In this document: positions 1 to 11,110 of the stretch, in pieces
How positions within the stretch are numbered: position 1 is the stretch's first letter
How the letters are laid out: the number at the start of each line of letters is the position of its first letter
Assembly (NCBI GenBank): GCA_000320605.2
Contig: KB445791.1
Coordinates: 328,272 to 392,271 of the forward strand
DNA: 64,000 nucleotides
Source of the DNA: Gelatoporia subvermispora B
Taxonomy: Eukaryota; Basidiomycota; Agaricomycetes; Polyporales; Gelatoporiaceae
Direction: 5' to 3'
Translations under genes and position numbers: made by a program
The notes under the pieces: generated by a model
Told to the model about the DNA's origin: nothing
Database searches by the model: none
Seen by the model: only the letters and a program-made list of their open reading frames with translations

Positions 1-57
1 TCCGACCACGAGTTCGGTTTCTCACCGATCAACTTCTCTGACAATTTCCAGATCTAG
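1..57 (+). CDS. C-terminal end of an unidentified gene (cut by window edge)
   Basis: Frame 1 is open from the first base to a TAG at 55-57 and would encode the last 18 residues of a protein ending in FSDNFQI. The following 280 bases are AT-richer and non-coding in character, as expected of a 3' UTR and intergenic DNA before the tRNA. Too short to identify. It could also be chance, because an 18-codon open run is not significant on its own. Confidence 0.35.
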   Translation, partial: SDHEFGFSPINFSDNFQI

Positions 58-324
58 GATCTCCCTTCATATCGTCAATCACGCTCGCTACCATCCGTAT
101 ATCTATGCACGTATGCTCACTCCTCCCTATGCGTTCCTCTCGTGTTGTAGTGCATGTATTGTCTGCTGGATAGCCATCTCGCTCTTTGTACCTGCTATTG
201 CTGTAAAGTATCTACGTTGTCAGGGACTTGTGTAGATCTGGTATAGATATACCCCTTATTTGTCTATTATTGACTGCAGAAGAGACTGGGGTCTGGCGTA
301 GCGATGATGCGTCCTAAATAGCGC

Positions 325-330
325 AAAAAA
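325..330 (-). terminator. Pol III terminator of tRNA-Thr
   Basis: A run of six T on the minus strand begins 6 nt beyond the mature 3' end of the tRNA-Thr, the standard RNA polymerase III termination signal. Confidence 0.75.
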
Positions 331-336
331 GGCACT

Positions 337-418
337 TTCCCATTAGCCGACTTGAACGACTGACCTCGTCATAACTCGAAATACTAGTGACGCGCTCTAC
401 CAGCTGAGCTAAACGGGA
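337..418 (-). tRNA. tRNA-Thr (anticodon AGT) with a 9-nt intron
   Basis: On the minus strand the acceptor arm TCCCGTT pairs with AATGGGA (one G-T pair), the D arm contains GCTCAGCTGGTAGAGC, the anticodon stem CGTCA/TGACG encloses a 16-nt loop, and the T arm is AGTCG-TTCAAGT-CGGCT. The loop is 7 nt plus 9 nt, so an intron (about TTTCGAGTT) sits after position 37 and leaves anticodon AGT (Thr). Box A and box B promoter elements are present. Both arms and the intron position fit a functional eukaryotic nuclear tRNA. Confidence 0.93.
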
Positions 419-526
419 CGTATTAGTTAGCGCTTTGGAACCATATATAGTGTCACCGTATTGAGATGGATGCTGAGCTCTGCCACTCATGCACTCTCCA
501 GCCACTTCTCCCAAATTCAGGCGACC

Positions 527-2488
527 ATGTCCTCCGCGTCCCGCAAGCCCGCCGCGCGTCTTGCACGTCCTGCTGCACGATATTGGAAAGGCAAAGCCCC
601 ACGTGGCGCCGATGAAGGCGACGTAACATCTGAAGAGGAAGACGAGTACGCTGAGGAGGCCCCTGCGGAGGAGGGCGATGTCCCAATCGGCGCAATCGAA
701 GAGGAAGAGGAAGAGGAGGACGGACTGACCCTGACCACACGTGAGCAGGTGGACAAGAGGAGAGGCATCAATGTTCAGCTACGCGACGTGAATATCTCGA
801 AAGAGGGGAAGGTCACTGTAGCGGGAAGGGAGGAGGTGGGAAGGACAGAGGTCGAGGTCGAGGAAGGTAAGTCATACCTCTGTGAAGCGTTATGATGTAC
901 ACTGAGGTTGCTATGCAGAGGAAGAGGAGGAGGAAGAGGCTGGAGAAGAAGAGGAAGAGGAGGAGGAGGAGGAGGTAAGAGTCTGTACGCCCCGCTTGGC
1001 ACGACTAATCTTTATGGTGCTACTAGACGAGTGAAGAGGAAGAATCTGAAGAGGAGAAGCCCAAACTCCAGTTCAGACCTGTCTTTGTACCAAAGTCCGT
1101 GCTCTACAATCGGAGAATTCCTCCCCACATCTGACCTACTCTATCGCGCATCCAACGTATATGTCCACGTCAACTACCGATTGTGCCACAGACGCGCGCG
1201 CGCAACAGTGGCGGAGAAAGAAGCAATGGCGCAGGACACGGAAGAAGCGTTACGCAAGAAGGAGCTCGAGGCCGAGGAGCGGCGAAAGCAGAGCCACGAC
1301 ATGGTCGCGGAGAGCATCCGGCGCGAGCTGCTGGAGAGTACGTCTCATACCATTCATGCCGCCATCATTTACATCCGACAACTAACCTATGTTCCTCGCT
1401 GCAGAGGAGAAGGAAGAAGAAGTGCCCGACGTGGACGATACGGACGGCCTTGACCCCGCAGGCGAATTCGAGGCATGGCGCTTGCGGGAACTTGCGCGGA
1501 TCAAGCGCGACAAGGAGGCAGCCCTTGCGCGTGAGCTAGAGCGGGAGGAGGTTGAGCGCCGTCGTGCCCTCCCTGAGGAGCAGCGCTTGCGAGAGGACCT
1601 CGAGCGCGCGGAGAAGACCAGGCAGGAGAAGCCCAAGGGAAAGCAGAAGTTCCTCCAGAAGTACTGGCACAAGGGCGCTTTCCACCAGGTGCGTTGTGCT
1701 TGCTTGATGTTCAGCACGGCCTTGCGTGCATGTTGCGTCAATGAACGCTAAAAAGGGAATATGCAGGACGAGGAGATTTTGAAGCGGCACGATTTCACGG
1801 AGGCGACAGAGTCGACAATGGATGTGTCGATGCTACCGAAGGTGATGCAGGTCAAGAACTTCGGCAAGCGCAGCCGGACAAAGTACACGCACTTGCTCGA
1901 CCAGGACACGACAGTCAGTGCCGGCGGCTTCGGTGGGACTGGTTCCGTGCAGTCTGGGGGCACAAATACTGCGGGCGGCGGCTGCTTCCTGTGTGGTGGG
2001 CCACATCTTAAGAAGGGTAAATGAGGCGCTGTGCTGCTCCTGCAATAGCTGACCGCCAGCGAGTAGATTGCCCACAGAACAAGGATAGGGATCTCCCGCC
2101 CGGACAACGCGCGACAGGTGCGAACAGCGCACCACAGGGTGTGCGGCAATGGGGCGCGAAGGACGACGGGCGGAGTGCTGGTGGGTGGCGCGACCGGGAT
2201 CGTGACGACCGTGACCGCCGGCGCGATGATCGGTATGGGTACGACAAGTCTGACCGCCGTGACCGAAGTCGGGAGCGGGAACGGGGCGGGTACGGGGATA
2301 GAGACCGGTACGAGGGGCGGAGGCGATCATATTCGCGCTCTCGCTCACCTCCGCCACGACGGGACTACGAGCGAGATAAGGAGCGGTGGCGAGAGGCGGA
2401 ACGGCGGGAGAGGGATGGTGGTCGAGAGAGGCGGAGAGAGCGGTCGGGAGAGGCGGATCATGGCGGTAAACGAAGACGTGTCGATTGA
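527..2488 (+). CDS. MFAP1: MFAP1-family spliceosomal protein with C-terminal zinc knuckle
   Basis: Seven exons: 527-866, 919-974, 1027-1094, 1192-1337, 1405-1688, 1767-2016 and 2067-2488 (521 aa). MFAP1 is a conserved component of the spliceosomal B complex. The family signatures are in order: acidic Glu-rich N-terminal half, [16 protein letters not shown], the charged helix around [34 protein letters not shown], and [20 protein letters not shown] near residue 340. After the usual end of MFAP1 there is a CX2CX3HX4C zinc knuckle (about residues 369-383, split by the last intron) and an Arg/Asp/Ser-rich tail of about 130 residues. I took the ATG at 527 because family N-termini begin just before the RKPA segment; upstream in-frame Met codons look non-conserved. 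The donor at 1095 was fixed by phase. Next to the tRNA-Thr and upstream of 1.4 kb without a clear gene. Confidence 0.92.
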
Positions 2489-3900
2489 TACTCACAAGTT
2501 GCTTTCGTACCGCAGAGATGGGTATGTGTTACCTTCGTTTTGTATTCTTATTCACTTCCACTGCTCTACGTGGTGCTCAAAGTCCCTTTCTACTGCTTTG
2601 TGCTCTCTAGTTCATGCGATGACGTCCATGCGCCTTCGTAATTCTGTCCCAGTGGACAGTAAATCAGTGCGACAACTTTTAGAGCATCAAATCAGCCACC
2701 CATGCATGGCGTGGAAGGACATCGCATTTTGAAAGTGTCGCTTCCAATTCCACTTGTCTCAACTGTGAACTTTTGGCGTGCGGAGAACCAACAGTACTCT
2801 TTTCGTCGAGCCTGATTCTACTCCCCGCTTCGGGGTACCGGCTAACACCAGCCCCCGGCAATATTGCGCTCAAATTCTCCGAATCTCACGGAAACTGCAT
2901 TAACGTTCGCCCTCGATCAGTATCTTTCGTCGTCTTGCCTCAATAGTGCTCTTGTCCGCGTCAGTCTGAAATCTAGCATCCAAGGGTTACTTACACTAGG
3001 GCTCTCGTTCAACAAACCGTAAAGGATACTCGCTGGCAAAGGTGTCGTGCATGACCATACGGTAGTGCATTCGGACATTGCCATCGATGTCAAACCCGTG
3101 ATTGCTGTAGCTAGCTCATGCTGGTTCTGGGAACACCTCATATATCCGTACGTCCTGTCAAGTTCACAGACTATCGACTCGCGTCCGGCATTGATCTCGC
3201 GAAAGACCTAGCGCTGGCACTATTCCGTGGCAACTCGTTGAGAACAATATTGGTTGGGAAGCTAAAACCAGAAGGTTCGAGGATAACTTAAGCTTTCCGC
3301 TTGGAATCACGGGTGTCAAGGGAATCCTGACGAGTGGAGCTATGGTTGACCGACGGCACTGGCGCAGACTGAGCTGTGCAACAGAAGAATTCTCCCAAAC
3401 TGTCGCCTCTCAAGGGACCGGGGAATCATATCCCGGCAATCCAACGAATTGATGGCCTGCAATTCAGTAAACCCGCTGACAAGGAGCGAAGATGCGCATG
3501 TTATTCAGGCCCGGGCCCTCCTGAATATTGACAATTATGATCGACAATCGACTGGGCGCTAGCTCATGGCGGGCTGCCGGCAGTGGCTGACGCCTCCGAC
3601 CTCTGTATCCCCGTCTTCGCTGCATCACCTCTTCGGTTCGCTACGGTTTCTACCAAAAGGTCTGCAGTATACTCTCATGGGCAACGTATGGACCAATTCA
3701 TAGAAGAGCCTTACCTCCCCCACAAAAAGAGGATGCATACTCCTGTCTCCACACATCGTAACACTATAATGCGGGGCGCCGTGCCTGACAAAGTGGCTGA
3801 AAGATGAAACCTCCGCCCAGGCTCAAGGTGGAATATAACAAATGAAATTTTTGACGTACGTCGTCTCCGTTACGCTCTTCCCCGCCTGGAGCAGCCCGCC
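2489..3900. other. Intergenic, no supportable gene
   Basis: 1.4 kb between MFAP1 and the O-fucosyltransferase-like gene. The first ~250 bp are probably 3' UTR. Around 3040-3190 one plus-strand frame contains VVHSDIAIDVKP, which faintly recalls the catalytic-loop region of fungal protein kinases, but no other kinase motif is present and stops follow. I do not call it a gene. Confidence 0.5.
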
Positions 3901-5884
3901 ATGAGCGGCGAAGGCCCACAAGAGCGCGAGCCGGGCCCCACCGCAGACCCCAGCGGTGCAAATCCGAGTCCATCCCCAGTTCTTGCAGGAGCGCGACGCG
4001 CTATGGCCCCTGTCCTGCCCCCCATGCATGCACGCACAACCAGCTTCGGGTTAGGGGCGATATACCTCCCGCCGACGCCGACGATCCCGAAGTTCACGCT
4101 GCGCAGGCGGTGGGTCTCGACATCACTCGTGGTTGTGGGCGCGCTGCTGTTTGGACTCGTGCTCTACGAGGGCGTGTGGACCTCGCGATGGTCAAGCGAA
4201 ATCACTGTGCTGGAAGAGGATTCAGAACAAGCGTCGCCATCGAACAAGACGCGTCTAACGTTTGACTTGGTTGAGGGCAACACGCTGTACGAGGACTTGT
4301 ACGGCCCCGAGTACGAGCATCTAAGGCCGGTGCATTCTCTCGCGGGTCCGCCGACCGCGAACTTCAGAGGTAAGTACACTTGCGTCAATATTCTTATTCG
4401 GAGAACTTACATCAAACAGATGCACTGCGAAATGACACAAAATACCTGACATCCTTCCTGTCTGCTGGCTGGAGTGCGTCACTGTATTTCTGTTGTCATG
4501 TACGATATTGACCTCCTATCAGCAAATGATGTTATGACGATCGTGCGCAACCATGTCTCTTCCTCTTGGCGAATTGTGACTGATTTTCTGGGCAAATCTA
4601 GGCAAACATGGTTTTTCTGGCTATGGTCACCTCGCGCGTACCAGTTATCCCGCCATTCACGTCGCATATCAACGCCGCCGCCGATCCGCTTCCATTCTCC
4701 GAGATTTTCGACGTCCCACGCCTTGCACGAGCGCTCGACTCGCCCGTTCTCGAGTGGATGGACATTAAGGATCTCGGCGCGGCGGAGGCCCAGCGGGATC
4801 ACGGTCAAGACGAGATTGGGTGCTGGAACATCTGGGAGGTGGACAACCTGTTCTCGGATGGGCCGCGGGGGAGCTACACGGCGCGTCTGCTTAATCTCGG
4901 TGCGTCCGCCCTCATGGTCTGCGTCGAGGTTGGACTCATGTGGCATACTAGATATCTCGTACACGCGCGCGCCGGCGAATGTCAAGTTGATCCCAGGCTT
5001 TGAGCATGATTCGCACTCGTCGTTCTGGGCACTCGCGAAGCTTGATGCGCCACGGGTCCACGAGGAAATTACTGCCGACCCAGAGACGTACCCTGTGCGC
5101 CCCACAGAACAGGGACATATAATGCTGCCCGACGACCAGCTGCTGTGCTATGACTACATGTACTACTTGTGTGCGAGCGAGGTGCGTCTTCTGGAGTGGC
5201 GAACGGTTATGCAGCAAGGGTGGCTAACCAGATTCTTCACCCAGCCATTTGAATACGAGCAGGAACACAGCCCGGCGTGGAACTTCGTTTTGCGACACTT
5301 CCACTGGACGGAGGATCTTGAAGAGCTCGGGAAGACATACGTGCGGCATACATTTGAGCTACCAGATGGCGCCGATATTCCTCCTGTATGTTTATCTCCC
5401 CTGTATCCCCTTCTTTCGTGTATCCTGATGGATGAGTATGCAGTATATCGCGATTCACGCACGCCGAGGTGATTTCGGGAGCTGGTGCGGCGAGGTCTCG
5501 CGCGACGCGTGCTTTGCACCACTCTCCGCCTTCTCGCGGCGCGTTGACGAGATTCGCGCGGAGGTCGCGTCCGAACATGGGCTCGCAGGCGCAGACACGC
5601 ACATACCTGTCATCATGACGAGTGATGAGCGCGACGAGGTGTGGTGGAGTGCCGTCACCGCGCTCGGGTGGGCACGTATCGATCACGACCGCGAGGGAAC
5701 AGTGGAGAAGTTTGGTGGGTTCTACCCGGTGATTCTCGACGCGGTCGTGCAGAGCCTTGCGGTCGGGTTTGTGGGCACGGACCGGTCGACGTTCTCGACG
5801 CTCGCACGGAGGAGGGTGGCGGACTGGAATGGCGGGGTTGTGAAAATGGTGATGTGGGGAAGGGAGGACGCGGACGCGCATTGA
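3901..5884 (+). CDS. O-fucosyltransferase-like type II membrane protein
   Basis: Seven exons: 3901-4369, 4420-4473, 4523-4542 (a 20-nt micro-exon), 4602-4899, 4952-5181, 5245-5385 and 5444-5884 (550 aa). A single membrane segment lies at about residues 71-89 after a short Pro/basic cytosolic tail, so the protein is probably a Golgi type II enzyme with a lumenal catalytic domain. SAGWTNDVMTIANMVFLAM followed by a VPVIPPF segment resembles the N-terminal nucleotide-binding half of the fungal O-FucT/CigA-like family. IAIHARRGDF at about 406-415 matches the HxRRGDF donor-binding motif of GDP-fucose-dependent transferases. A late TDRSTFSTLARRR segment corresponds to the conserved C-terminal Asp-x-Ser-x-Phe-Ser motif of that fold. 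The sugar and acceptor are unknown. The micro-exon encodes part of the conserved NDVM block, which supports the model. Family assignment is good; activity is inferred. Confidence 0.85.
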
Positions 5885-6559
5885 TTCATCTGTGTTGCAC
5901 GCACTGACATACGTTAAAGCCGCGACTACTTATAAGTTCTGCACATGGACAGCCTATATTCTCGGTTAGGGGAGCCCAGTATCAGGGGCCTGTAGTACAC
6001 TCTCATTCTGACTTAGACCTGCACAGATAGACACTCACTCAACCTCAAACTTTACGCAAAATTCTCTGTCGTCGCTCTACAATCTAGAATATGCTTATTG
6101 TTCAAGTCTTGATAGGAGATGTCGGATGCATTGGAGTCGGAGAGCAAACGGGCAGTGTGGCCAAGCAGCGCGACCGCCGACGGCGTCACCGCTTGCCGAT
6201 GACTCACTCATCAACATGCGTCGGGTGCGATGCGACTTGCGCTGACTCGACGCGCCGCCAGCCGAGTGCGCCGTTCCACCTGACCCCGCCCCATGCGCCC
6301 CCATTTCCCGATAAGGCATCCAGCCGACGCCGCCGCGCGCGCCATTGCCAAATATGGTATACGGCGCGCACGCGGCGTGGCGGGAAATCTGGATACACGC
6401 GGTCCCGCTCGCCCTGGGCCCTGATCCGCAAGCGCCGTGATGGGCACATAAATCCCCGCGCCGCGCGGGAGGGGGCCACATCAGTTGAGTTCTCCCCGGC
6501 AGCTTTACTGCTCTCAATCTTTTGCCCTCTCTTCGACTTGCCACAAGAGATTACTGACG
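5885..6559. other. Intergenic / PARP promoter region
   Basis: 675 bp between two plus-strand genes. The part from about 6180 to 6540 is GC-rich and continues as 5' UTR into the PARP start. I see no separate gene, and the open frames here run across both strands without conserved content. Confidence 0.5.
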
Positions 6560-9459
6560 ATGCCGCCCAGAGCGAAGAAGGCGACTGCGGCTGCGGCAGC
6601 TGCGACGACGACAACGGATGGCACGGATGGCGCGGATGCGAAGGCTCAGCTGACGCGTGCCACACGCTCGAGCGCGCGCAAGGCTGCTGCTGCCACCGCG
6701 GACGCGTCGAACGGCGCCGCCACCACCTCGAACGGCGCTGCTACTGCCACGGCGTCAACTGCCGCGCCTGCAGCGAAGGCTCCTGCATCAAAAGCTAAAG
6801 GAAAGGGCAAAGGCAAACGTGCACGCGCAGATGTAGACGATGCGGACGCGGACGACGCACCGGATGCAAAGAAGGCGAAGGGGGACAATGCTCAGGCTAA
6901 GACTAAGGACGACGCGAAAGATGACAAAAAAGACGTCAAGGCCGACAAAGATGATGACAAGCCAAAGAAGATGGTAAGTACACTTCGTCTCAGCTGCGCT
7001 CCGTGTGGCTCATGGATCGATAGGTCACTGTCTTGAAGAGAGGTGCGGCCCCAGTCGATCCGGAGTCTGGTATGGTTGGTGAGTCGCTCCATACGGCGAT
7101 CAGTGTAGGAATGCACTGACACGATACTGCCAAAGACACGCACCAGGTCCTGTCCACATCCGAAGGTATCTGGGACGCGGCATTGAACCAGACGAACGTC
7201 GGTGCGAATGCGAACAAGTGTGTCTCACGTCTTTCGCACTGCTCGCAGGCCTGCACGCCGAACTTACTTGCTCAAATTCGACCCACAGGTTCTACATCAT
7301 CCAAGTATTGCATCCCATCGGCAATACGAGCAACTGCGTCCTATTTACACGCTGGGGGCGCGTCGGCGAGAACGGGCAGAGCCAGACGAAGGGTTCCTGG
7401 GACCCGGTCACCGCAGTCTACGAATTCAAAAAGCAGTTCCGGAACAAGGCGGGCGTTGCTTGGGAGCAGCGGCAGGGCATGGTAGCCAAGTCGGGCAAAT
7501 ATCAGTGGATCGGTAAGCTTCCTAAGAGCATGCGTGCAGAGTGAGAGGTGCTCACATTTTGTTCAGAACGTGTTTTCGAAGACGAGGAGGATGACGACAA
7601 GGGCAAGAAAGCGTCTGGCTCTGGAGATGCTGAGGAGGCTGAGGAAGAGAAGATACCAGAATGTACACTGTCCCAAGAGATTCAGGTATGTTTACCCCTC
7701 TTTGTTGAACTCGCTCACTGATCTGTGCTCGTACTTGAAACAGACGTTGCTAAACCTCATGTTCTCATCGAGGTTCGTAACGATTCCCGGCACCATATTC
7801 TAGGTTGTTAATGCGTCTGCTGGTAATTAGGTTGATGGATGCGCACTTGTCATCCATGAACTATGACGCCAACAAACTTCCCCTCGGTAAACTCGCGAAG
7901 TCCACTATCCTGAACGGTTTCGCTGCACTAAAGGTGATATAGTCCTGTGGCTGCAACAAAACTTCGTTCTAAGTATTGCCTGATTTCCAGATACTGTCCG
8001 AAGTCATTGCAAACCCTGCTGGAGACGTCGCCAGAGAACACGGCGGGTTCGTAAGTGCCACCCAAGAACTCACTGGGCGATACTACTCGTGAGCGGTCAC
8101 CCCTCGTTCTATCTCATAGCAGCTTCTTACAACCCACACAGTATTATCCCGCACGTGTTCGGGCGTAACAGACCGCGGGTTATCAACGACATCACGGTCC
8201 TCAAACAGGTCCGTATCTGCCCACCTCCTTGTGCCCTCCCCTCTGACCCGCCCCGCGCAGGAACTCGAGCTCGTCGACGCGCTCGGCGACATGGAGGTCG
8301 CCTCGAAGCTGATCCAGGGCTCGATCCCGCGCGACGCGGCAGGCAAACCCATGAATCCGCTTGACGCGCACTTCCGCTCCCTCGAGCTCTCCGCGATGGC
8401 GCCCATCGCGCGCGCGAGCGGCGAGTTCGCGGCGCTCCAGGCGTACACGCGCGACACGCACGGCTCGACGCACCACTTCAACGTTGACATCGTGCATGCG
8501 TTCCGCGTCGAACGCGAGGGCGAGACCAAGGCGTGGTGTCAGAACGGGTTCGACAAACTACCAGAGGGCGAGCGAATGTTGCTGTGGCATGGATCGCGGA
8601 CGACGAATTTTGCGGGTGGGTAGGGAAGGGTGATTGAAGAGTGCTTTTGGCTGATCGAAATTCCATTGCAGGTATTCTGAAGCAGGGTCTGCGGATTGCG
8701 CCTCCAGAGGCACCTGTCACAGGTATATTCATATTCAATTGGGTGCAGGTACGCAGTCAGTTCACAATCCCCGCTCAGGTTACATGTTCGGTAAAGGCGT
8801 TTACTTCGCGGATGTAAGTTCACATCTGCGCTATTGCCCATGTACCGCGGCTGATGTTTCGCCCTATTGATAGATGATGTCGAAGGTATGAGGCTCGCAG
8901 CAATTCATAAGTCAATCGAGCTCACATGATCATCTTCAGTCCGCAGGCTACTGCCATGCCTAGTGAGTACCACACGTATCGGGTTCTTTATGTGCAAGGC
9001 AGCTAATGACCCCTGTCAGCCTGAGCGACAAAGTCGGCCTGCTTCTGCTATGTGAGGTAGCCGCAAAGCCCTTCTACGAGCGGCACCACTCAGAGTACAA
9101 CGCCGACGTTGCCTGCAAGGCTGCAGGGAAACGGTCAGTCAATTATGTGATCCTGGTGCCAAAAGTGACACGCCTGACTGGACATAAACACAGTGCGACA
9201 CTAGGCCTGGGCCGGGTACGGCCTGGCGAATGGCAGGATGCGGGCGAGGCACTGGATCACGATGAGCTGCGCGGGTGCTACATGCCAAAGGGTCCCGGAA
9301 AGGACATGAACGACCCGCAGGCGCAATTGCAGTACAATGAGGTACGTGGGGCCCACTTTAAAGAACCTTCTGGTGTTCTGACTGAGGCTTGCTCAGTATA
9401 TCGTCTACGATACTGCGCAGATCCGGCTGCGTTACCTTTTGATGGTAAAAATGGGATAG
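6560..9459 (+). CDS. Poly(ADP-ribose) polymerase (WGR + regulatory + catalytic domains)
   Basis: Seventeen exons: 6560-6973, 7024-7078, 7136-7217, 7289-7512, 7567-7685, 7744-7772, 7831-7933, 7991-8088, 8142-8208, 8261-8615, 8672-8722, 8779-8813, 8874-8885 (12 nt), 8940-8962, 9020-9133, 9194-9341 and 9397-9459 (663 aa). It transfers ADP-ribose from NAD+ to proteins in the nucleus, typically in the DNA-break response. The N-terminus is a Lys/Ala-rich basic tail with nuclear-localisation character (residues 1-135). A WGR domain follows (about 157-260, motif TRWGRVGE), then an acidic linker, the helical regulatory domain (about 290-400) and the ART domain. The catalytic triad is intact: His507 in LLWHGSRTTNF, Tyr541 in FGKGVYFAD and Glu643 in YNEYIVYDTAQIR. 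There are no zinc fingers or BRCT, so the layout is PARP2-like. A GTAAGT at 8051 is read through as coding, because the next acceptors are too close and the sequence after it (ELTGRYYS) is conserved. Confidence 0.93.
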
Positions 9460-9761
9460 AGGTAAAGCTGAGATCTGAATGGACTTGCTTAAGGATTTGT
9501 GTATTAAATCTACGTCATACGGCACAGCTAATGAAACTCCTACTCACACCTACTGTATTGGCGGACTGATTTAGAGGCCACTGACCGGCCGAGCTCAAGT
9601 CCGACGGAGTTACCATATCCGGTACAACATCACATTCACAAGCGTTGGGCAGCACGCGGAGGCCCGCCCCGCTCTTCGAATATAACATCGGTTCTCACAT
9701 GAGAGTCGCGCTTGACCTCTCACTATCCACTATCGTTGTAGTGATTGTCGTGCTATTCGAC
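9460..9761. other. Intergenic between PARP and HAD gene
   Basis: About 300 bp, likely PARP 3' UTR and HAD promoter. Nothing else seen. Confidence 0.4.
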
Positions 9762-10903
9762 ATGGCGAGTTCAGGTAATGTCGGTCCCCTTGAGGGCGTG
9801 CAAGCGTTCGTATTCGACGTCTTCGGCACTGTTGTCGATTGGCAGGGGACCGTGTCTGCTGAGTTGCGCACGCTCACGCAGGGGCTCGCAGAGGAAGGTC
9901 TGTGATTGTTTAATTTATCGTGAAAGATGCGGTAGCTGGCTTTGTATCTTATACATATTATGTTGTAGATTGGATCAGCTTTGCGCAGGAATGGCGGAAG
10001 GGGTACTATCAGACGACGTAAGCCTGCTCGCTCGTGCCTTGCGTTTGAGATTCCAGAGATACAGACATGGGTGTCTATGTTCTAATGATCACACAGCCGT
10101 CGGGTTGCGCAAGGCGGGGTAGGTCCCAGTAACGTCGATGTCATGCATAGGGAGGTATGGCAGCTAGCTCCTCCTCCCGCTTCGCAGTGATCGCGACGCA
10201 TCATCTGGTATGCAGATCCTCGACGGGATGCTGGCCTCCGAGAAATGGAAGCACCTTGCCGCATTGTGGGACGACAAGAAGCGACATGAGCTGGTGCACA
10301 TCTGGCATCGCCTGAACGGTGTGCTGTCTCCCTGGCTTTGGATTGCCACGAATGTCATATCAAGACGCTAAGCGCGTTGCGCAGGCTGGCCAGACGCGTC
10401 CGAAGGTTTACATGCGCTTAAGAAGAAAGCCATCATCGGCACGCTCTCTAACGGGAACGTGCGCCTGCTCGTAGACATGGTGCGTCCGTCGCGCTGGCCT
10501 TTCCTCAACCCACCCAAGAGCTGACCAGATATTGATCACCAGGCGAAGCACGCAGGCCTCCCCTGGGACGTCGTCTTCGCAGGCGATCTACTAGGGTCCT
10601 ACAAACCGTGCGCCCCTCATTAGCCTCGCCCGCTCCGGACCTCACGTGCGCACTCATGCTCGCAGGAACCCAAAGATGTACCTCGGCGCCGTGCAGCTGC
10701 TTAGTCTGCACCCAGAGCAGGTCGTGATGGTCGCGGCGCACATCAACGACCTCCGCGCGGCGGCCAGCCACGGGTTGCGCACGGTGTACGTGCGCCGACC
10801 CACGGAGGACGCGGCCGAAAGAGACGCGGTGCGCCCGAAAGTGGAGGGCGGGGAGGTGGACGTCGTAGTCGATTCATTCGTAGAGCTTGCCGCGGTATTG
10901 TAA
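9762..10903 (+). CDS. Haloacid dehalogenase-like hydrolase (HAD, type II 2-haloacid dehalogenase family)
   Basis: Seven exons: 9762-9897, 9969-10017, 10097-10154, 10216-10318, 10385-10479, 10543-10607 and 10666-10903 (247 aa, the usual length for the family). HAD motif I is FVFDVFGTVVDW with nucleophile Asp19. Motif II is IIGTLSNGN, the conserved Lys lies in GSYKPNPKMYLGAV, and motif IV is VVMVAAHINDLRAA. These place it with cytosolic 2-haloacid dehalogenase-like enzymes, which attack C-halogen or phosphate esters through an aspartyl intermediate. The substrate cannot be read from sequence, and FDVFGT is typical of the dehalogenase rather than the phosphatase branch. Upstream Met codons in the same frame exist (from 9645), but the domain starts right after 9762. 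It ends 207 bp from the convergent cytosine deaminase. Confidence 0.88.
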
Positions 10904-11110
10904 TTCACGCAGAATCCAAAGGAGAAAGGAGAAGCCTTTTGTGAGAGGTTTGGACACGGGATCGCCCTACTGTACAATGTGCCCTGGCTTCTTTGATGTG
11001 TTAGTGAGTGTATGAATAAAGGAAGGGGAAGAGGCAGCGCGTGGTAGTGGTATAAGTATAAGGCACCGTACGCGAGAGTGATCGATCGATCACACTCGAG
11101 CCGTCCATGC

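Noticed and set aside
919..974. GA-rich purine tract as a satellite or regulatory repeat
   Set aside because: It is a poly-Glu coding exon of MFAP1 in correct phase.
3040..3190. Protein kinase fragment
   Set aside because: Only a weak HSDIA-like match; no Gly-loop, DFG or APE motif nearby.
5237..5881. 214-codon minus-strand frame opposite the O-fucosyltransferase-like gene
   Set aside because: It crosses two well-supported introns of the plus-strand gene and has no recognisable motif.
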